Shown piece by piece: positions 12,539 through 22,458 of a stretch of DNA of 64,000 bases. The position numbers were made by a program, and so were the translations under genes. Source of the stretch: Viola odorata (taxonomy: Eukaryota; Streptophyta; Magnoliopsida; Malpighiales; Violaceae); the NCBI GenBank assembly GCA_963691705.1, contig OY829545.1, forward strand, positions 15,699,569-15,763,568, given 5' to 3'. Under the pieces are notes generated by a model, which saw nothing but the letters and a program-made list of their open reading frames with translations, made no database searches and was not told the origin of the DNA. Numbering within the stretch: the stretch's first letter is position 1; each line of letters opens with the position of its first letter.

Positions 12539-14639
12539 GTTTCTAATCCAATTGTTATTTGTTAGTGAATTTTTTTCTTTTATCTCTTCCACTAATTTTT
12601 TATCTTTTTACGAACATAAGAGATGAAACTTATTTCATTTGAATATAATCGAACATTAAAGATGATGAGTGATAACTGTGTACAATATAATTTTCTTCAT
12701 TCATTCAATATTTTTGTTTCTTCAAATAATATGAATTTGGTGAGATGCAAGAAGTGGTGAGGCATATGTGAACCTGTTTAGTATTGTTCTTAACTCATTC
12801 AGCAATTAGCACCAATGTGTACCTGTTTTGTATTGTTCTTAACTTGCACGACTAAACAAATGTGAACAAACTTTATAACATTTATATAATATAATATAAT
12901 TACAATTACAGTCAAATGTATTTTCTATGTATTAAGAACATTACTCATACTTCTACGAGTTATGATTAATATTGATTCATTATAAATAAAGTATGGTTTA
13001 ACACACACTCTAGTACTACATTTTATTATTAAAACTCAAAAAATGTAATCAATGATTTGTAGTTGAAATGAAAATTATGTCATTTTTATAATATATATTA
13101 TGAATTTGATTCACAATGAGTTTTAAACCTCATTTATAATTTAGGTTTTAGTTCGACTTCAATTAAAATGATTTGAGTTTTCTAACTCAAATACATATTT
13201 AGACATAAAACAAGATTAGAAAGGAAAAAAAAGAGCAAATAGTATTACTATTGGTATTACGTGTGTATTGATATGACATTAGAATGGCATCATTAGAGAG
13301 CAATTGAGTCAAATGAACGGCAAGCAACCACAATTTTGTAGCTTCTAAGGCCACTTACTTCCCATTTTATATTGTCCACGTCACCAATAAGAGCATGGCC
13401 TACACCCCTCTTAGTGGGACCCACGTAAGGAGCACCCAATGACAAGTCTACATGTACATGCATCACCATCGCTATAATAGTCAACCCAAAATCATAAAAG
13501 GCCCAGCTCATCATCATCACCACCACCATCATCACAACCCATATGATTCATCCCTCTTTCCCCTATAGCCAACTAACACCTAATCAACAACCCCTAATTA
13601 ACAAGAACCCTGCGAATAGATGTCATGCACACCTTCATAAAAATTGAGAAAATAAATTTTAGTTTAATTTAGCTGTGATTATTTGAAAAATCTATTTTTT
13701 CATACTTTATAATCCTAAACTAAAAAACTAATATCTAAAATAAAATCTTACGTATCTAACACGATGTATCACTAAACTATAAATTCATTTATAAAATTAT
13801 TTAATTTAATATCGAAAGATACATGCACACCTTATAATTGTAAAAGGTGAATGCACTTTGTCTATAGACCATAAGGCTTGTTTCTAAAACTAAATTACAA
13901 ATAATTTTTTACTTGATTCTTTATTTTGCCCTTACATTTGTTTTAAGTTTTCAAATGAGCCCTTACATTTAAAATTTTACCAACTTAACTCTACTTCTCA
14001 TCTTATCTTTTCCAACTCGGCTCAATTAAACTCGATTAAATATTCCAAAATTTAGAAAATAAATTATTTGATAATTTTATGAACTAAAAATTAATACTCG
14101 AATTCGAATTAATTTGAATTGACAAACTTTAATACATGGAGATTTATTTGAGAATTTAAATTTACCAAGGTCAAGGTCAAGGTCAAGGTCAACGTCAGCT
14201 GTATTTGTGTTATTGTTATAAAGTGTGAAGGTTGGCGCGGGTTTTTGACCGCGGTTAAACAAAAGAGGTTTTTGACTGTTTTAAAATTCTGTTATAGTAG
14301 GACACTGCCGATTTCGTCGGTGGCAGTTAAAAACAGGTTAGTCCTTTCATCGCCGCTAAAAAAACAGATAACAACAAGAAAGAGAGAGAGAGAGCAAGAA
14401 GAGAGAGGAGGAAAAAGGCCTAAAAATCGCTTGCGATATAAGCCATGGTCCATGGAACCCAAAATTCCTAACTTTCTTTGACAGATAAATACCAACCCAA
14501 GGAGAGAGAGAAACGAGAGAGACAGAGGTTTCCATCTCCACCAAAAGAAAAGAAAAAGAGAGAGAGTTAAAAACGCAGGAAGTTCTAGAGAGACAAGAAG
14601 AAGGCCGAAGCTAGCTGCTTGTACAGAGAGCCGCGGCCA
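12539..14639 (+). other. Upstream region of the NDL gene
   Basis: About 2.1 kb of AT-rich spacer and promoter. It contains a short direct repeat (CCTGTTTAGTATTGTTCTTAAC and a close copy, about 12772-12842), a CAT/CAC trinucleotide run at about 13509-13535, four tandem GGTCAA units at 14169-14192, and a GA-rich leader from about 14378 to 14610. I see no gene. Confidence 0.4.
14169..14192 (-). promoter_or_regulatory. Four tandem W-box-like TTGACC hexamers
   Basis: GGTCAA is repeated four times without a gap, so the minus strand reads TTGACC x4. TTGAC(C/T) is the core of the W-box bound by WRKY factors. The array lies about 450 bp upstream of the NDL start codon. A functional role is inferred from position and motif only. 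Confidence 0.45.
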
Positions 14640-17600
14640 ATGACGGCGTCAACGGAATCCGTTTCACTTGACATGGAAAAGATTTTTCTCAGTGGAACGG
14701 TAATTCAATTCAGTTCAATTCTCTTTCTCTTTTGCTTTTTTTTTTCCCTTCTGTTTACAGGCAAGACAACAAGAATGCCCTTTTTTCGTTTCTTTTGCTG
14801 TTTTTTCCCCCATTTATTTTCGTTCTTTTGGGGTTTTCTAAAATGGGTTTTGGTTTATTGAGGTTGTCGTGGAGTGTGCATCTGGAAATTATGGTCATCA
14901 GATCTGCACATTTAGTTTTTTTGCTAAATCTACTCATTTCTTTCTATTTCTTCATGGGTTTCTTTTGAAGAACCGTATAATTGATTTTTAAAATCTTGGC
15001 TCTGAACTTTCTCTTTTTTGTGCCAAAATATCTGGATTTATCCCAGCCTTTACATCTCCTTATTTTACCTCTTTCAAAATGGTACCTCTCTTTGTTTCTC
15101 TTGAAGTTCTGGTCTTTATTGGCGAGACGATGAATGTTTAGCGTATTAATCAAGTTTTTGTTCTCCTGCCGATAAACTTTTCTGGGTTTGTTATGTTTGT
15201 TCATGTGAATTAGCTCGTAATATTATTTTTCCCAATTGTTCTTGTTCTGTTTGAGTTGTTGTTATCAATTCCATGGATATATCTTATTCTTCTGTTTTTC
15301 AAATAAATTAAAATTCTTCTTTCCGCAATCAGATGTCCGTTTAGATATTCGTTTCTTCTTGTTTGCATTATTTGGTTTTATTCAAAGATTGTGGCTACTC
15401 TGCCTGTTCTTTGAAGAAAGGTTTTCTACATTTTGTATTTTTTATTTTTTATTTTGTCTTATTATTTCCTTTTTTCATTATATTAAATTGTCTTAGCTGT
15501 TCCCTTTTCTTTTCCTTTTATTTGTTGGTTTTGTAATCATTTAAAAGTCAATGTCTTCTTTCATACTTGAGATTCCATGGTCTCTTTTTTGAACTGTCAT
15601 TGCTTTTTCAATAATACAATGATTGAATTCATGTATTTTTCTTACCAATTTTTTCCCCATGTATTTCTTATTATTTGTTTTAGTCTTGCCGTGGTGTCTT
15701 ATAGCAAGTTTTTTTTGGGCCCTTGGGGATTCCCTTTTTTTTGTTGTTGATGTAATGTGAGCTAAGTGCACATGGGAAACTTTTCTTGGGAATAAATCTA
15801 ACTTACACAAAGTTGGAGTGTCATTTGTTGAAAGCATTGCAAGAAACAAATGTTTGCTCTTATTTTACTGACGGCATCTGCTGTTGAGTTAACACCCTAA
15901 GCAGTGGAGAATATTATGGTGTTGAAACGTTTTCTAAGTTCATTTCTATGATAATTGTTGAAAATCTGTATCAGTTGATTTATGATGTGCGTTGGCGGAA
16001 CATTTTTCAGGAATATCATGTGAGAACTGGCCGTGGTTCGTTGTCTGTTATTGTCTATGGAGACCAAGAGAAACCAGCACTAATTACTTATCCTGATTTA
16101 GCTCTAAATCGTAAGTAAATAGCTTGTGATCGACTGCTGTGAGGAATCATGCTTATTCTCATTTATGTTCTTAAGCATTTATTTGAAAATGTAATATTAT
16201 TGCTAGGATATGCTTTTGCAGATGAGGAGGTATTTTCTTTGTTATTCTGCTTCATTGGTTATGACCATTGTGTTAGATAAACTGAGCAAAATATCAAATT
16301 TTATGCCGTTGTTCTTTTTATTTTTGTTCTGGTGATGCTTTCCCTTTGGTATTGTACATGATTGAGCATTAGTAGGATCACTTGATACTCTTAAAAGAGA
16401 ACATGTTTATCACTGTTAAAATGTTTCTGCATTCTATTGATGTGTGTATTCCTGATGTTTATAAGTAATTTTTTTTCAGATGTGTCTTGCTTCCAAGGAT
16501 TATTCTTTTGTCCTGAAGCTGCTTCTTTACTGCTTCACAACTTCTGCATATACCACATTAGTCCTCCTGGGCACGAGGTCAGAAAAATTAGTTGACTTAA
16601 ATCCATCAGTTTGATTTACATGATACTATTATGACAAATTATTCACATAGTTTCGGCATTTTCACAAGAGTTCTTGCAGTTGGGAGCTGCTTCGATTTGT
16701 CCTGATGATTCTGTGCCTTCTGTTGATGACTTGGCAGATCAGATCCTTGAGGTTCTCAACTTTTTCGGGTAATTCCAATGTTAGGGTCATCTTTTACTTC
16801 TTTATGATATCATGATTTCAGAACTCTCAGATCAGTGTTCAGGAAGCAAAAATATGCATCCTATCTTGCTTGTGTTTGTTTTTGTGCTTTGCTATCAGTA
16901 ATATAAGTTTAGATTCTTCACCAAATCTATCTGGTACATACTATGCCCAGATGCTAACGTGGTGTTTGATGGAAATTTGCTGTTCAGGCTTGGTGCTGTG
17001 ATGTGCATGGGGGTGACTGCGGGTGCTTACATCCTTACACTATTTGCTGTATGGTCCTTTCTGGAATGTTATGTTATTCTTTCAAGTTTCAACTGATTCC
17101 ACTTTCTCTTAGCCGAAAAATTATTTTAATTACAGATGAAATATAGAGAGCGTGTCGTCGGTTTGATACTTGTGTCCCCTTTATGCAAGGCACCTTCCTG
17201 GACAGAATGGATATACAACAAGGTTTCTTTCCTAATCCTATGGTATTTACATTTATCATCACTTATTGACATAGCATGACTAACCTTTACATGCTGCAGC
17301 TGATGTCAAATCTGCTATACTACTATGGCATCTGTGGTTTGCTAAAGGAGTGCTTGCTCCAACGGTACTTTAGCAAGGTACTCAAGTTGTTCCTCCTGAG
17401 CAATATATTTTCGTTGTCATGGTTTGTATTTGCTCCCATGTTGAATACACAGAGTGATAAAGTAGCTGTAACTGTAACAGGAAGTTCGTGGCACTGTAGA
17501 AGTTGCCGAGTCAGATATAGTTCAAGCATGCAGAAAGGTTAGTGCTTATTCTTTCTTCTTTTTCCTAATAGAAGTTTGAGTTTGATTCCCCCCTTCGACG

Positions 17601-18272
17601 ACACTTAATTGATTCCTGTGACATTGGTTGGTTATTCAGTTACTGGATGAGAGGAAAAGCACAAATGTTTTGCGGTTTCTTCAAGCGATTAATAGGTATT
17701 TAGTTGTGCCACATTTGCTGGGATCTGTTCTACGCCATAAATTTTTATTTACAGGTTTGATGTTACTCTTTGCAGGAGACCTGACATTACTAGTGGGTTG
17801 AAGGGACTAAGATGTCGCACTCTTGTTTTTGTTGGAGACAACTCTCCTTTCCATGCTGAGGCCCTCCACATGACCTCGAAGTTGGATAGAAGATACTGTG
17901 CCTTGGTAGAGGTGTGTGGTTCTTTGCCTTTTAAGAATTTCTGCTAAAATATACACTTGTTAGTTCTTTATATTTCTGAAAAGTCAGAAAGTTCTGTATC
18001 ATGCTGTTTACTCGAATAAACGAGCTGAAGATGTGTTGCTGTTTACACAGGTCCAAGCTTGCGGATCAATGGTAACAGAAGAACAGCCGCACGCGATGTT
18101 GATACCAATGGAGTACTTCTTCATGGGGTATGGATTATACAGGCCGTGCCAGCTCAACGATAGCCCGAGAAGCCCGCTCAGCCCATCTTGCATCTCACCG
18201 GAGCTTCTCTCTCCAGAAAGCATGGGTTTGAAGCTAAAACCAATCAAGACTCGCATTTCGCATGAAATTTAA
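14640..18272 (+). CDS. NDL: N-MYC downregulated-like (NDR family) protein
   Basis: Eleven exons (14640-14699, 16011-16110, 16480-16577, 16680-16768, 16988-17048, 17136-17222, 17300-17377, 17481-17537, 17640-17695, 17776-17911, 18051-18272) keep one frame and give 347 aa, close to the usual length. The protein has the non-catalytic alpha/beta-hydrolase fold of the family. Family-conserved stretches include [69 protein letters not shown] and a serine-rich C terminus ([20 protein letters not shown]). Arabidopsis NDL proteins bind the G-protein beta subunit AGB1 and modulate auxin transport and root architecture; that role is transferred by homology. The start is the first ATG after the GA-rich leader. 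The 20-residue first exon is separated by a 1.3 kb intron and is the least certain part. Confidence 0.93.
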
Positions 18273-18750
18273 AGTTGGCCGAACATTAGCTTCAAAGAAA
18301 AGAAAGGAAGAAGAAAATGGGTTAAATATTTTTCTTATTGGAATATTTTTTGGTTCTTTTTTGTGGGATTCCTCAAGAAAAGGTTAGGAAGGATTGAAGG
18401 TGGTGTAGATACATGGAAGTTGGTAGGAAAAAGAATTCTTTTGTAGTCAGTGGATAGAGATGTGGTTATCTGTAAATTCTGATCAGGACTTCAAATTCAT
18501 TTATTTGCTGACTATCAAGTAATAAGTTAATAACTAATAATAAATGCACACCCTCCACTTTGTTTTTATTTTTTATTTGTTAATAGACGATAGAGACTCG
18601 AGTTTAAGTTCGAGTTCGAGTTCGAGATCTCGATTTTCTCATTGGAAGTTTTAATCATTGCTATTATTTGCTGAATAAGAAATACTACTTTAATTATACA
18701 GAATAATATTAGTCTTCCGACCAAAAATTTAAAAAGATTCAGAGCCATAG
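18273..18750. other. 3' flank of NDL
   Basis: Probable 3' UTR followed by AT-rich sequence with a short GTTCGA-rich tandem near 18605-18627. The last nine bases before 18760 form the left target duplication of the Mutator-like element. Confidence 0.4.
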
Positions 18751-18759
18751 TTTCTAGTT

Positions 18760-19250
18760 GGCTTAAATGGATTTTGGGTCCCTGCAGTCCAATTGATTGA
18801 CTTTTTTTACCCCTCTGACGAATCTTTGACTTATCTCCTCCCTCAACTTATAGCCCAATAATTTATTTCGTCCCTCCTCCTGACGCCATCCACATTTTCC
18901 GTCTATTTGCTGACGTGGCGGGCCACGTCATTTGCCACGCCACCGATTGCTGACGTGGCACGCCACGTCAGCAAACAGAACCGGGTCGAGCTCGAAACGG
19001 GTCGAAAATCGGGCTGAATTTTAAATGGTCCCTGCAGTCTAATTGATTGACTTATTTCAGCCCTCTGTTTTTAAAAAGTAGTATTACATCCTTCCACTGT
19101 AGTTTTATGTTGGATTTCAGCCCTCACCCTAACGTCATTCAATTTTTCCGTCCGTTTGCGTACGTGTCGTGTCACATGTCACTGACTGTTGACGTGTCAT
19201 GCCACCGATTGCTGACGTGTCACGCCACGTAGGTAAAAGCCAAACGGAAT
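18760..19250. repeat. Left MULE arm with two tandem copies of the terminal module
   Basis: The arm contains two diverged versions of the same module about 250 bp apart. Both have GTCCCTGCAGTC(C/T)AATTGATTGAC, then a CCCTCTG segment, a TCCTCC/CAGCCCTC segment, ACGCCATCC or ACGTCATTC, TTTTCCGTC and a TGACGTGG-type palindrome cluster. The right arm (21367-21757) repeats this arrangement in inverse. Confidence 0.65.
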
Positions 19251-19256
19251 AAATAA

Positions 19257-19374
19257 TTTATGGGTGGGCTATTAATACCTCTAATTATTAGTTATAATCA
19301 ATTTGTCCATTAAAATTTAAATATATAAAACAAATGCGAATAAAAAATTACAGTACTAATGGCCCACCCATAAC
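19257..19374. repeat. Small inverted repeat beside the inner foldback
   Basis: TTATGGGTGGGC near 19259 pairs with GCCCACCCATAA near 19362, forming a hairpin of about 15 bp with a loop of ~85 bases. It lies between the left MULE arm and the nested foldback element. Confidence 0.5.
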
Positions 19375-19392
19375 TAAATTTATATATAATAA

Positions 19393-21037
19393 GGGGAAAT
19401 AGTTTTTACCACCCCTGAACTATCGGCGAAAATCACAAACTTCCCCTGAACTTCATTTTTTAAAGTACGCCTCCCCTGAATTATTGTTTTCGAGCAAAAA
19501 GACCCCCTCCGTTAACTTTTTCTGTTAAATCTAACTGGTTACCTGCTACAGCAGGTTTTTTTTTTTTTTTTAACCTGTTACAGTAGGTAATTATATTTTA
19601 AATATATAATTAATTTTTAAAAATTTAAATAAATAAATAAATCTAAAAATTCCAAAATAAATGTAAAAATTTCAAAAAAATATTGTAAAAATTCCAAAAA
19701 ATATTAATTAATGTAAAAATTCAGAAAAAATGTAAAAATTAAAAAAAAAAATGTAAAAATTAAAAAAAATGTAAAAATTCCAAAACAAATGTAAAAAATT
19801 CAAAAAAAAATTGTAAAATTATTAAAAAAAATTAAATAATATAAAAATTCAGAAAAAATGTAAAAATGGTAATAATTCTCTAAAAAATGTAATAATTCCA
19901 AAAAAATGTAAAAATTCCAAAAACAAATTAATTAATCTAAAAATTCAGAAAAAATGCAATAATTCCAAAAAAAATTAATTAATATAAAAATTCAAAAAAA
20001 ATGTAATAATTCAAAAAAAATGTAATAATTCCAAAACAAATGTAAAATTCCAAAAAAAATGTAAAAATTCCACAACAAATGTAAAACATCCAAAAAAAAA
20101 TGTAAAAAAATTCAAAAACAAATTGTAAAATGACTGTAAAAATTGTAAAAATTCCAAAAACAAATTAATTAATATAAAAATTTAGAAAAAATGTAAAAAT
20201 GGTAATAATTCCAAAAAAATGTAAAAATTCCAAAAAAAATTAATTAATCTAAAAATTCAGAAAAAATGCAATAATTCCAAAAAAAATTAATTAATATAAA
20301 AATTCAAAAAAAATGTAATATATCCAAAAAATGTAATAATTCATAAAAAATGTAATAATTCCAAAAAAAATGTAAAAATTCCACAACAAATGTAAAAATT
20401 CCCAAAAAAATGAAAACAATTCAAAAACAAATTGGAAAATATTCAGAAAAATTGTAAAAATTCCAAAAAAAAATTAATTAATATAAAATATTCATAAAAA
20501 ATGTAATAATTCCAAAAAAAAGTAATAATTCCAAAAATATGTACAAATTCCAAAAAAAAATTAGTTAATCTAAAAATTCAGAAAAAATGTGAAAATTCTA
20601 AAAAATTAATAATTCTCTAAAAAATGTAATTATTCCTAAAAAATGTCAAAATTCCAAAAAAAAATTAATTACCACCCCTGAACTATCGGCGAATTATTTT
20701 GACATTTTTTTTGAATTTTTACATTTTTTTTTGAATTTTTACATTTTTTTTGAATTTTTACATTAATTATTATTTTTTGGAATTTTTAGATTTATTTTTT
20801 TTTTTGAATTTTTTAAAATTAATTATATTGTTTAAAATATAATTACCTGCTGTAACAGGTTAAAAAAAAAAAAACCTGCTGTAGCAGGTAACCAGTTAGA
20901 TTAAACTTAAAAATTTAACGGAGGGGGTCTTTTTGCTCGAAAACAATAGTTTAGGGGGTCGCGTACTTTAAAAAATGAAGTTTAGGGGAAGTTTGTGATT
21001 TTCGCCGATAGTTCAGGGTGGTAAAAACTATTTCCCC
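19393..21037. mobile_element. Nested foldback element with expanded A-rich core
   Basis: Long terminal inverted repeats start GGGGAAATAGTTTTTACC on both ends and stay nearly identical for well over 100 bases, including two ACCTGCTGTAGCAGGT-type palindromes flanking a T-tract. The core (about 19600-20830) is a degenerate array of short units such as GTAAAAATTCCAAAAAAAAT and TTAATTAATATAAAAATTC, which becomes the reverse complement after about 20693. A 25-bp exact copy of part of the TIR (19406-19430) occurs at 20669-20693, at that switch point. The target duplication is not clear (TAA is possible). No coding capacity. Confidence 0.7.
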
Positions 21038-21171
21038 ATAAATATTTGAACAAAACATATATATCTTATTTGAAAACCTAAATATTAATAATTTTATAAT
21101 AAAATATAAATATTTAACAACATAATAATTAATAATTTAAAACAACCTCGGGTCGAGAGATGATCATATTG

Positions 21172-21367
21172 TTGGTGTTATTGTTGAAAAAGATAGGAGA
21201 TAATAGCCAGAGTTTATTAAAATGTTAACATAAAAGTTGTCCAGCTCAGTTGATAGAGCGCATGGCTCTGAATCATGATGTCGTGGGTTCGAGCCCCACT
21301 TCTGCTCTTTTGCTGGTGTTCTTGTTGAAAAACATGGAAGGTAATAGTCACATTTTATTAAAATGTT
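21172..21367 (+). repeat. 55-bp direct repeats flanking a tRNA-like sequence
   Basis: Segments 21172-21226 and 21313-21367 are diverged direct repeats (TTGGTGTTATTGTTGAAAAA versus CTGGTGTTCTTGTTGAAAAA onward, both ending TTATTAAAATGTT). They bracket the tRNA-like sequence with a period of 141 bp, which suggests partial tandem duplication of a unit that includes it. Confidence 0.6.
21236..21307 (+). ncRNA. tRNA-like sequence (pseudo-tRNA, Gln CTG-like anticodon loop)
   Basis: The segment has a pol III A-box-like AGCTCAGTTGATAG, a D-stem GCTC/GAGC, an anticodon stem CATGG/TCATG with loop CTCTGAA (anticodon CTG), a perfect T-stem GTGGG/CCCAC, a B-box GGTTCGAGCC at 21286-21295, and a TTTT at 21308-21311 that could terminate pol III. 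The acceptor ends do not pair, so it is not a functional tRNA. It may be a decayed tRNA gene or a tRNA-derived SINE head carried inside the MULE. Confidence 0.6.
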
Positions 21368-21766
21368 TTCAAACGGACGAAAAAATTGGATGGCGTTAGG
21401 ATGAGGGCTGAAATCCAACATAAAACTATAGTGGAAGGATGTAATACTACTTTTTAAAAACAGAGGGATTAAATAAGTCAATCAATTAGACTGCAGGGAC
21501 CATTTAAAATTCAGCCCGTTTTTTCGACCCGTTTCATTATGTGTTGCTGACGTGGAGTGCCACGTCAGCAATCAGTGACGTGGCAAATGACGTGGCCGCC
21601 ACGTCAGCAAACAGACGGAAAATGTGGATGACGTCAGGAGGAGGGACGAAATAAATTATTGGGCTATAAGTTGAGGGAGGAGATAAGTCAAAAATTCGTC
21701 AGAGGGGTGAAAAAAGTCAATCAATTGGACTGCAGGGACCCAAAATCCATTTAGGCCTTTCTAGTT

Positions 21767-22458
21767 AGAGTTTTTATTTTTATTTTTATAGATCTTGAAG
21801 ACATTTGTTAGGAATTAAAGTGGTTGTTTGGGGTTGGGAGTTGGGTACCCAACCCAACTTTTCCCAATCAGAATGAAATTTTGGTATTTGGTACACACTA
21901 TTCCACAAATGAAATGGGCCATTTTTGGGTTGCCAACCCAGCAAAATGCAGGTTCACGGGGTGCAGTACCATTTGGCTGTCTCTCTCTTTTTTCTTTTTC
22001 TTTTTCATTTAATTTTAATTTTTTTACTTTATATAACCAACAAAATAAATTAAAAACTACCACAATAAAATTTTTACCTCAAGATAAGTAATTCTAGATC
22101 CATTTTTCCTATTTTTATTAATTTTTTAAAAATGGGTTTTATACTCTTTATGGTCATTTTACCAAACACTTCAGATATCTCACAGCACTTTTAATTTTTT
22201 TTACCAAACAGCGCGCTCCGTTTTCCAAAAATCATTTTCCCACCCAATTTTTACTCACCGAATTTTTTCCCACCAAACTGGAACGCCAAACAGATCAAAA
22301 TCTTCGAGAAAAAAGACTAAGCGTAACCAATTAGTAGATGACACGTGGTCTAAAGACGGCGGATATTTATTGATCAGAAATTTAATTTATGCCCAACTCT
22401 CTCTCAAACAAACCGGGTTTCTTCTCTCCTCCATCAAAGTATCAAACCACCCGCGGAG
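21767..22458 (+). other. Upstream region of the HAD phosphatase gene
   Basis: Spacer and promoter. It contains a 14-bp palindrome GTTGGGTACCCAAC at 21841-21854, an AT-rich stretch, and a G-box (ACACGTGG, 22341-22348) about 115 bp upstream of the start codon. G-boxes bind bZIP and bHLH factors. No P1BS phosphate-response motif was seen close to the start. Confidence 0.45.

Larger units (their letters stand above)
18760..21757. mobile_element. Composite Mutator-like element with 9-bp target duplication
   Basis: The ends are inverted copies: GGCTTAAATGGATTTTGGG on the left and the complement of GGCCTAAATGGATTTTGGG on the right. The 9-bp direct repeat TTTCTAGTT flanks it exactly (18751-18759 and 21758-21766), the hallmark of Mutator-like transposition. 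The inverted arms extend for roughly 400 bases each and contain dense TGACGTGGC/GCCACGTCA motifs. There is no transposase. Between the arms sit another foldback element (19393-21037) and a tRNA-like sequence (21236-21307). The same family recurs at 61316. Non-autonomous TIR-MULE is the best reading. Confidence 0.85.

Noticed and set aside
19600..20830. CRISPR-like regularly spaced repeats
   Set aside because: The units are degenerate A-rich words without constant repeat-spacer structure, in a plant transposon. They are a transposon array.
21236..21307. Functional tRNA-Gln gene
   Set aside because: The T-stem and boxes are good, but the acceptor stem does not pair and the sequence lies inside a transposon between repeats.
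21164..21481. Minus-strand 105-codon frame across the tRNA-like sequence
   Set aside because: Its most ordered part is simply the reverse translation of the tRNA T-arm and anticodon arm; there is no gene structure.
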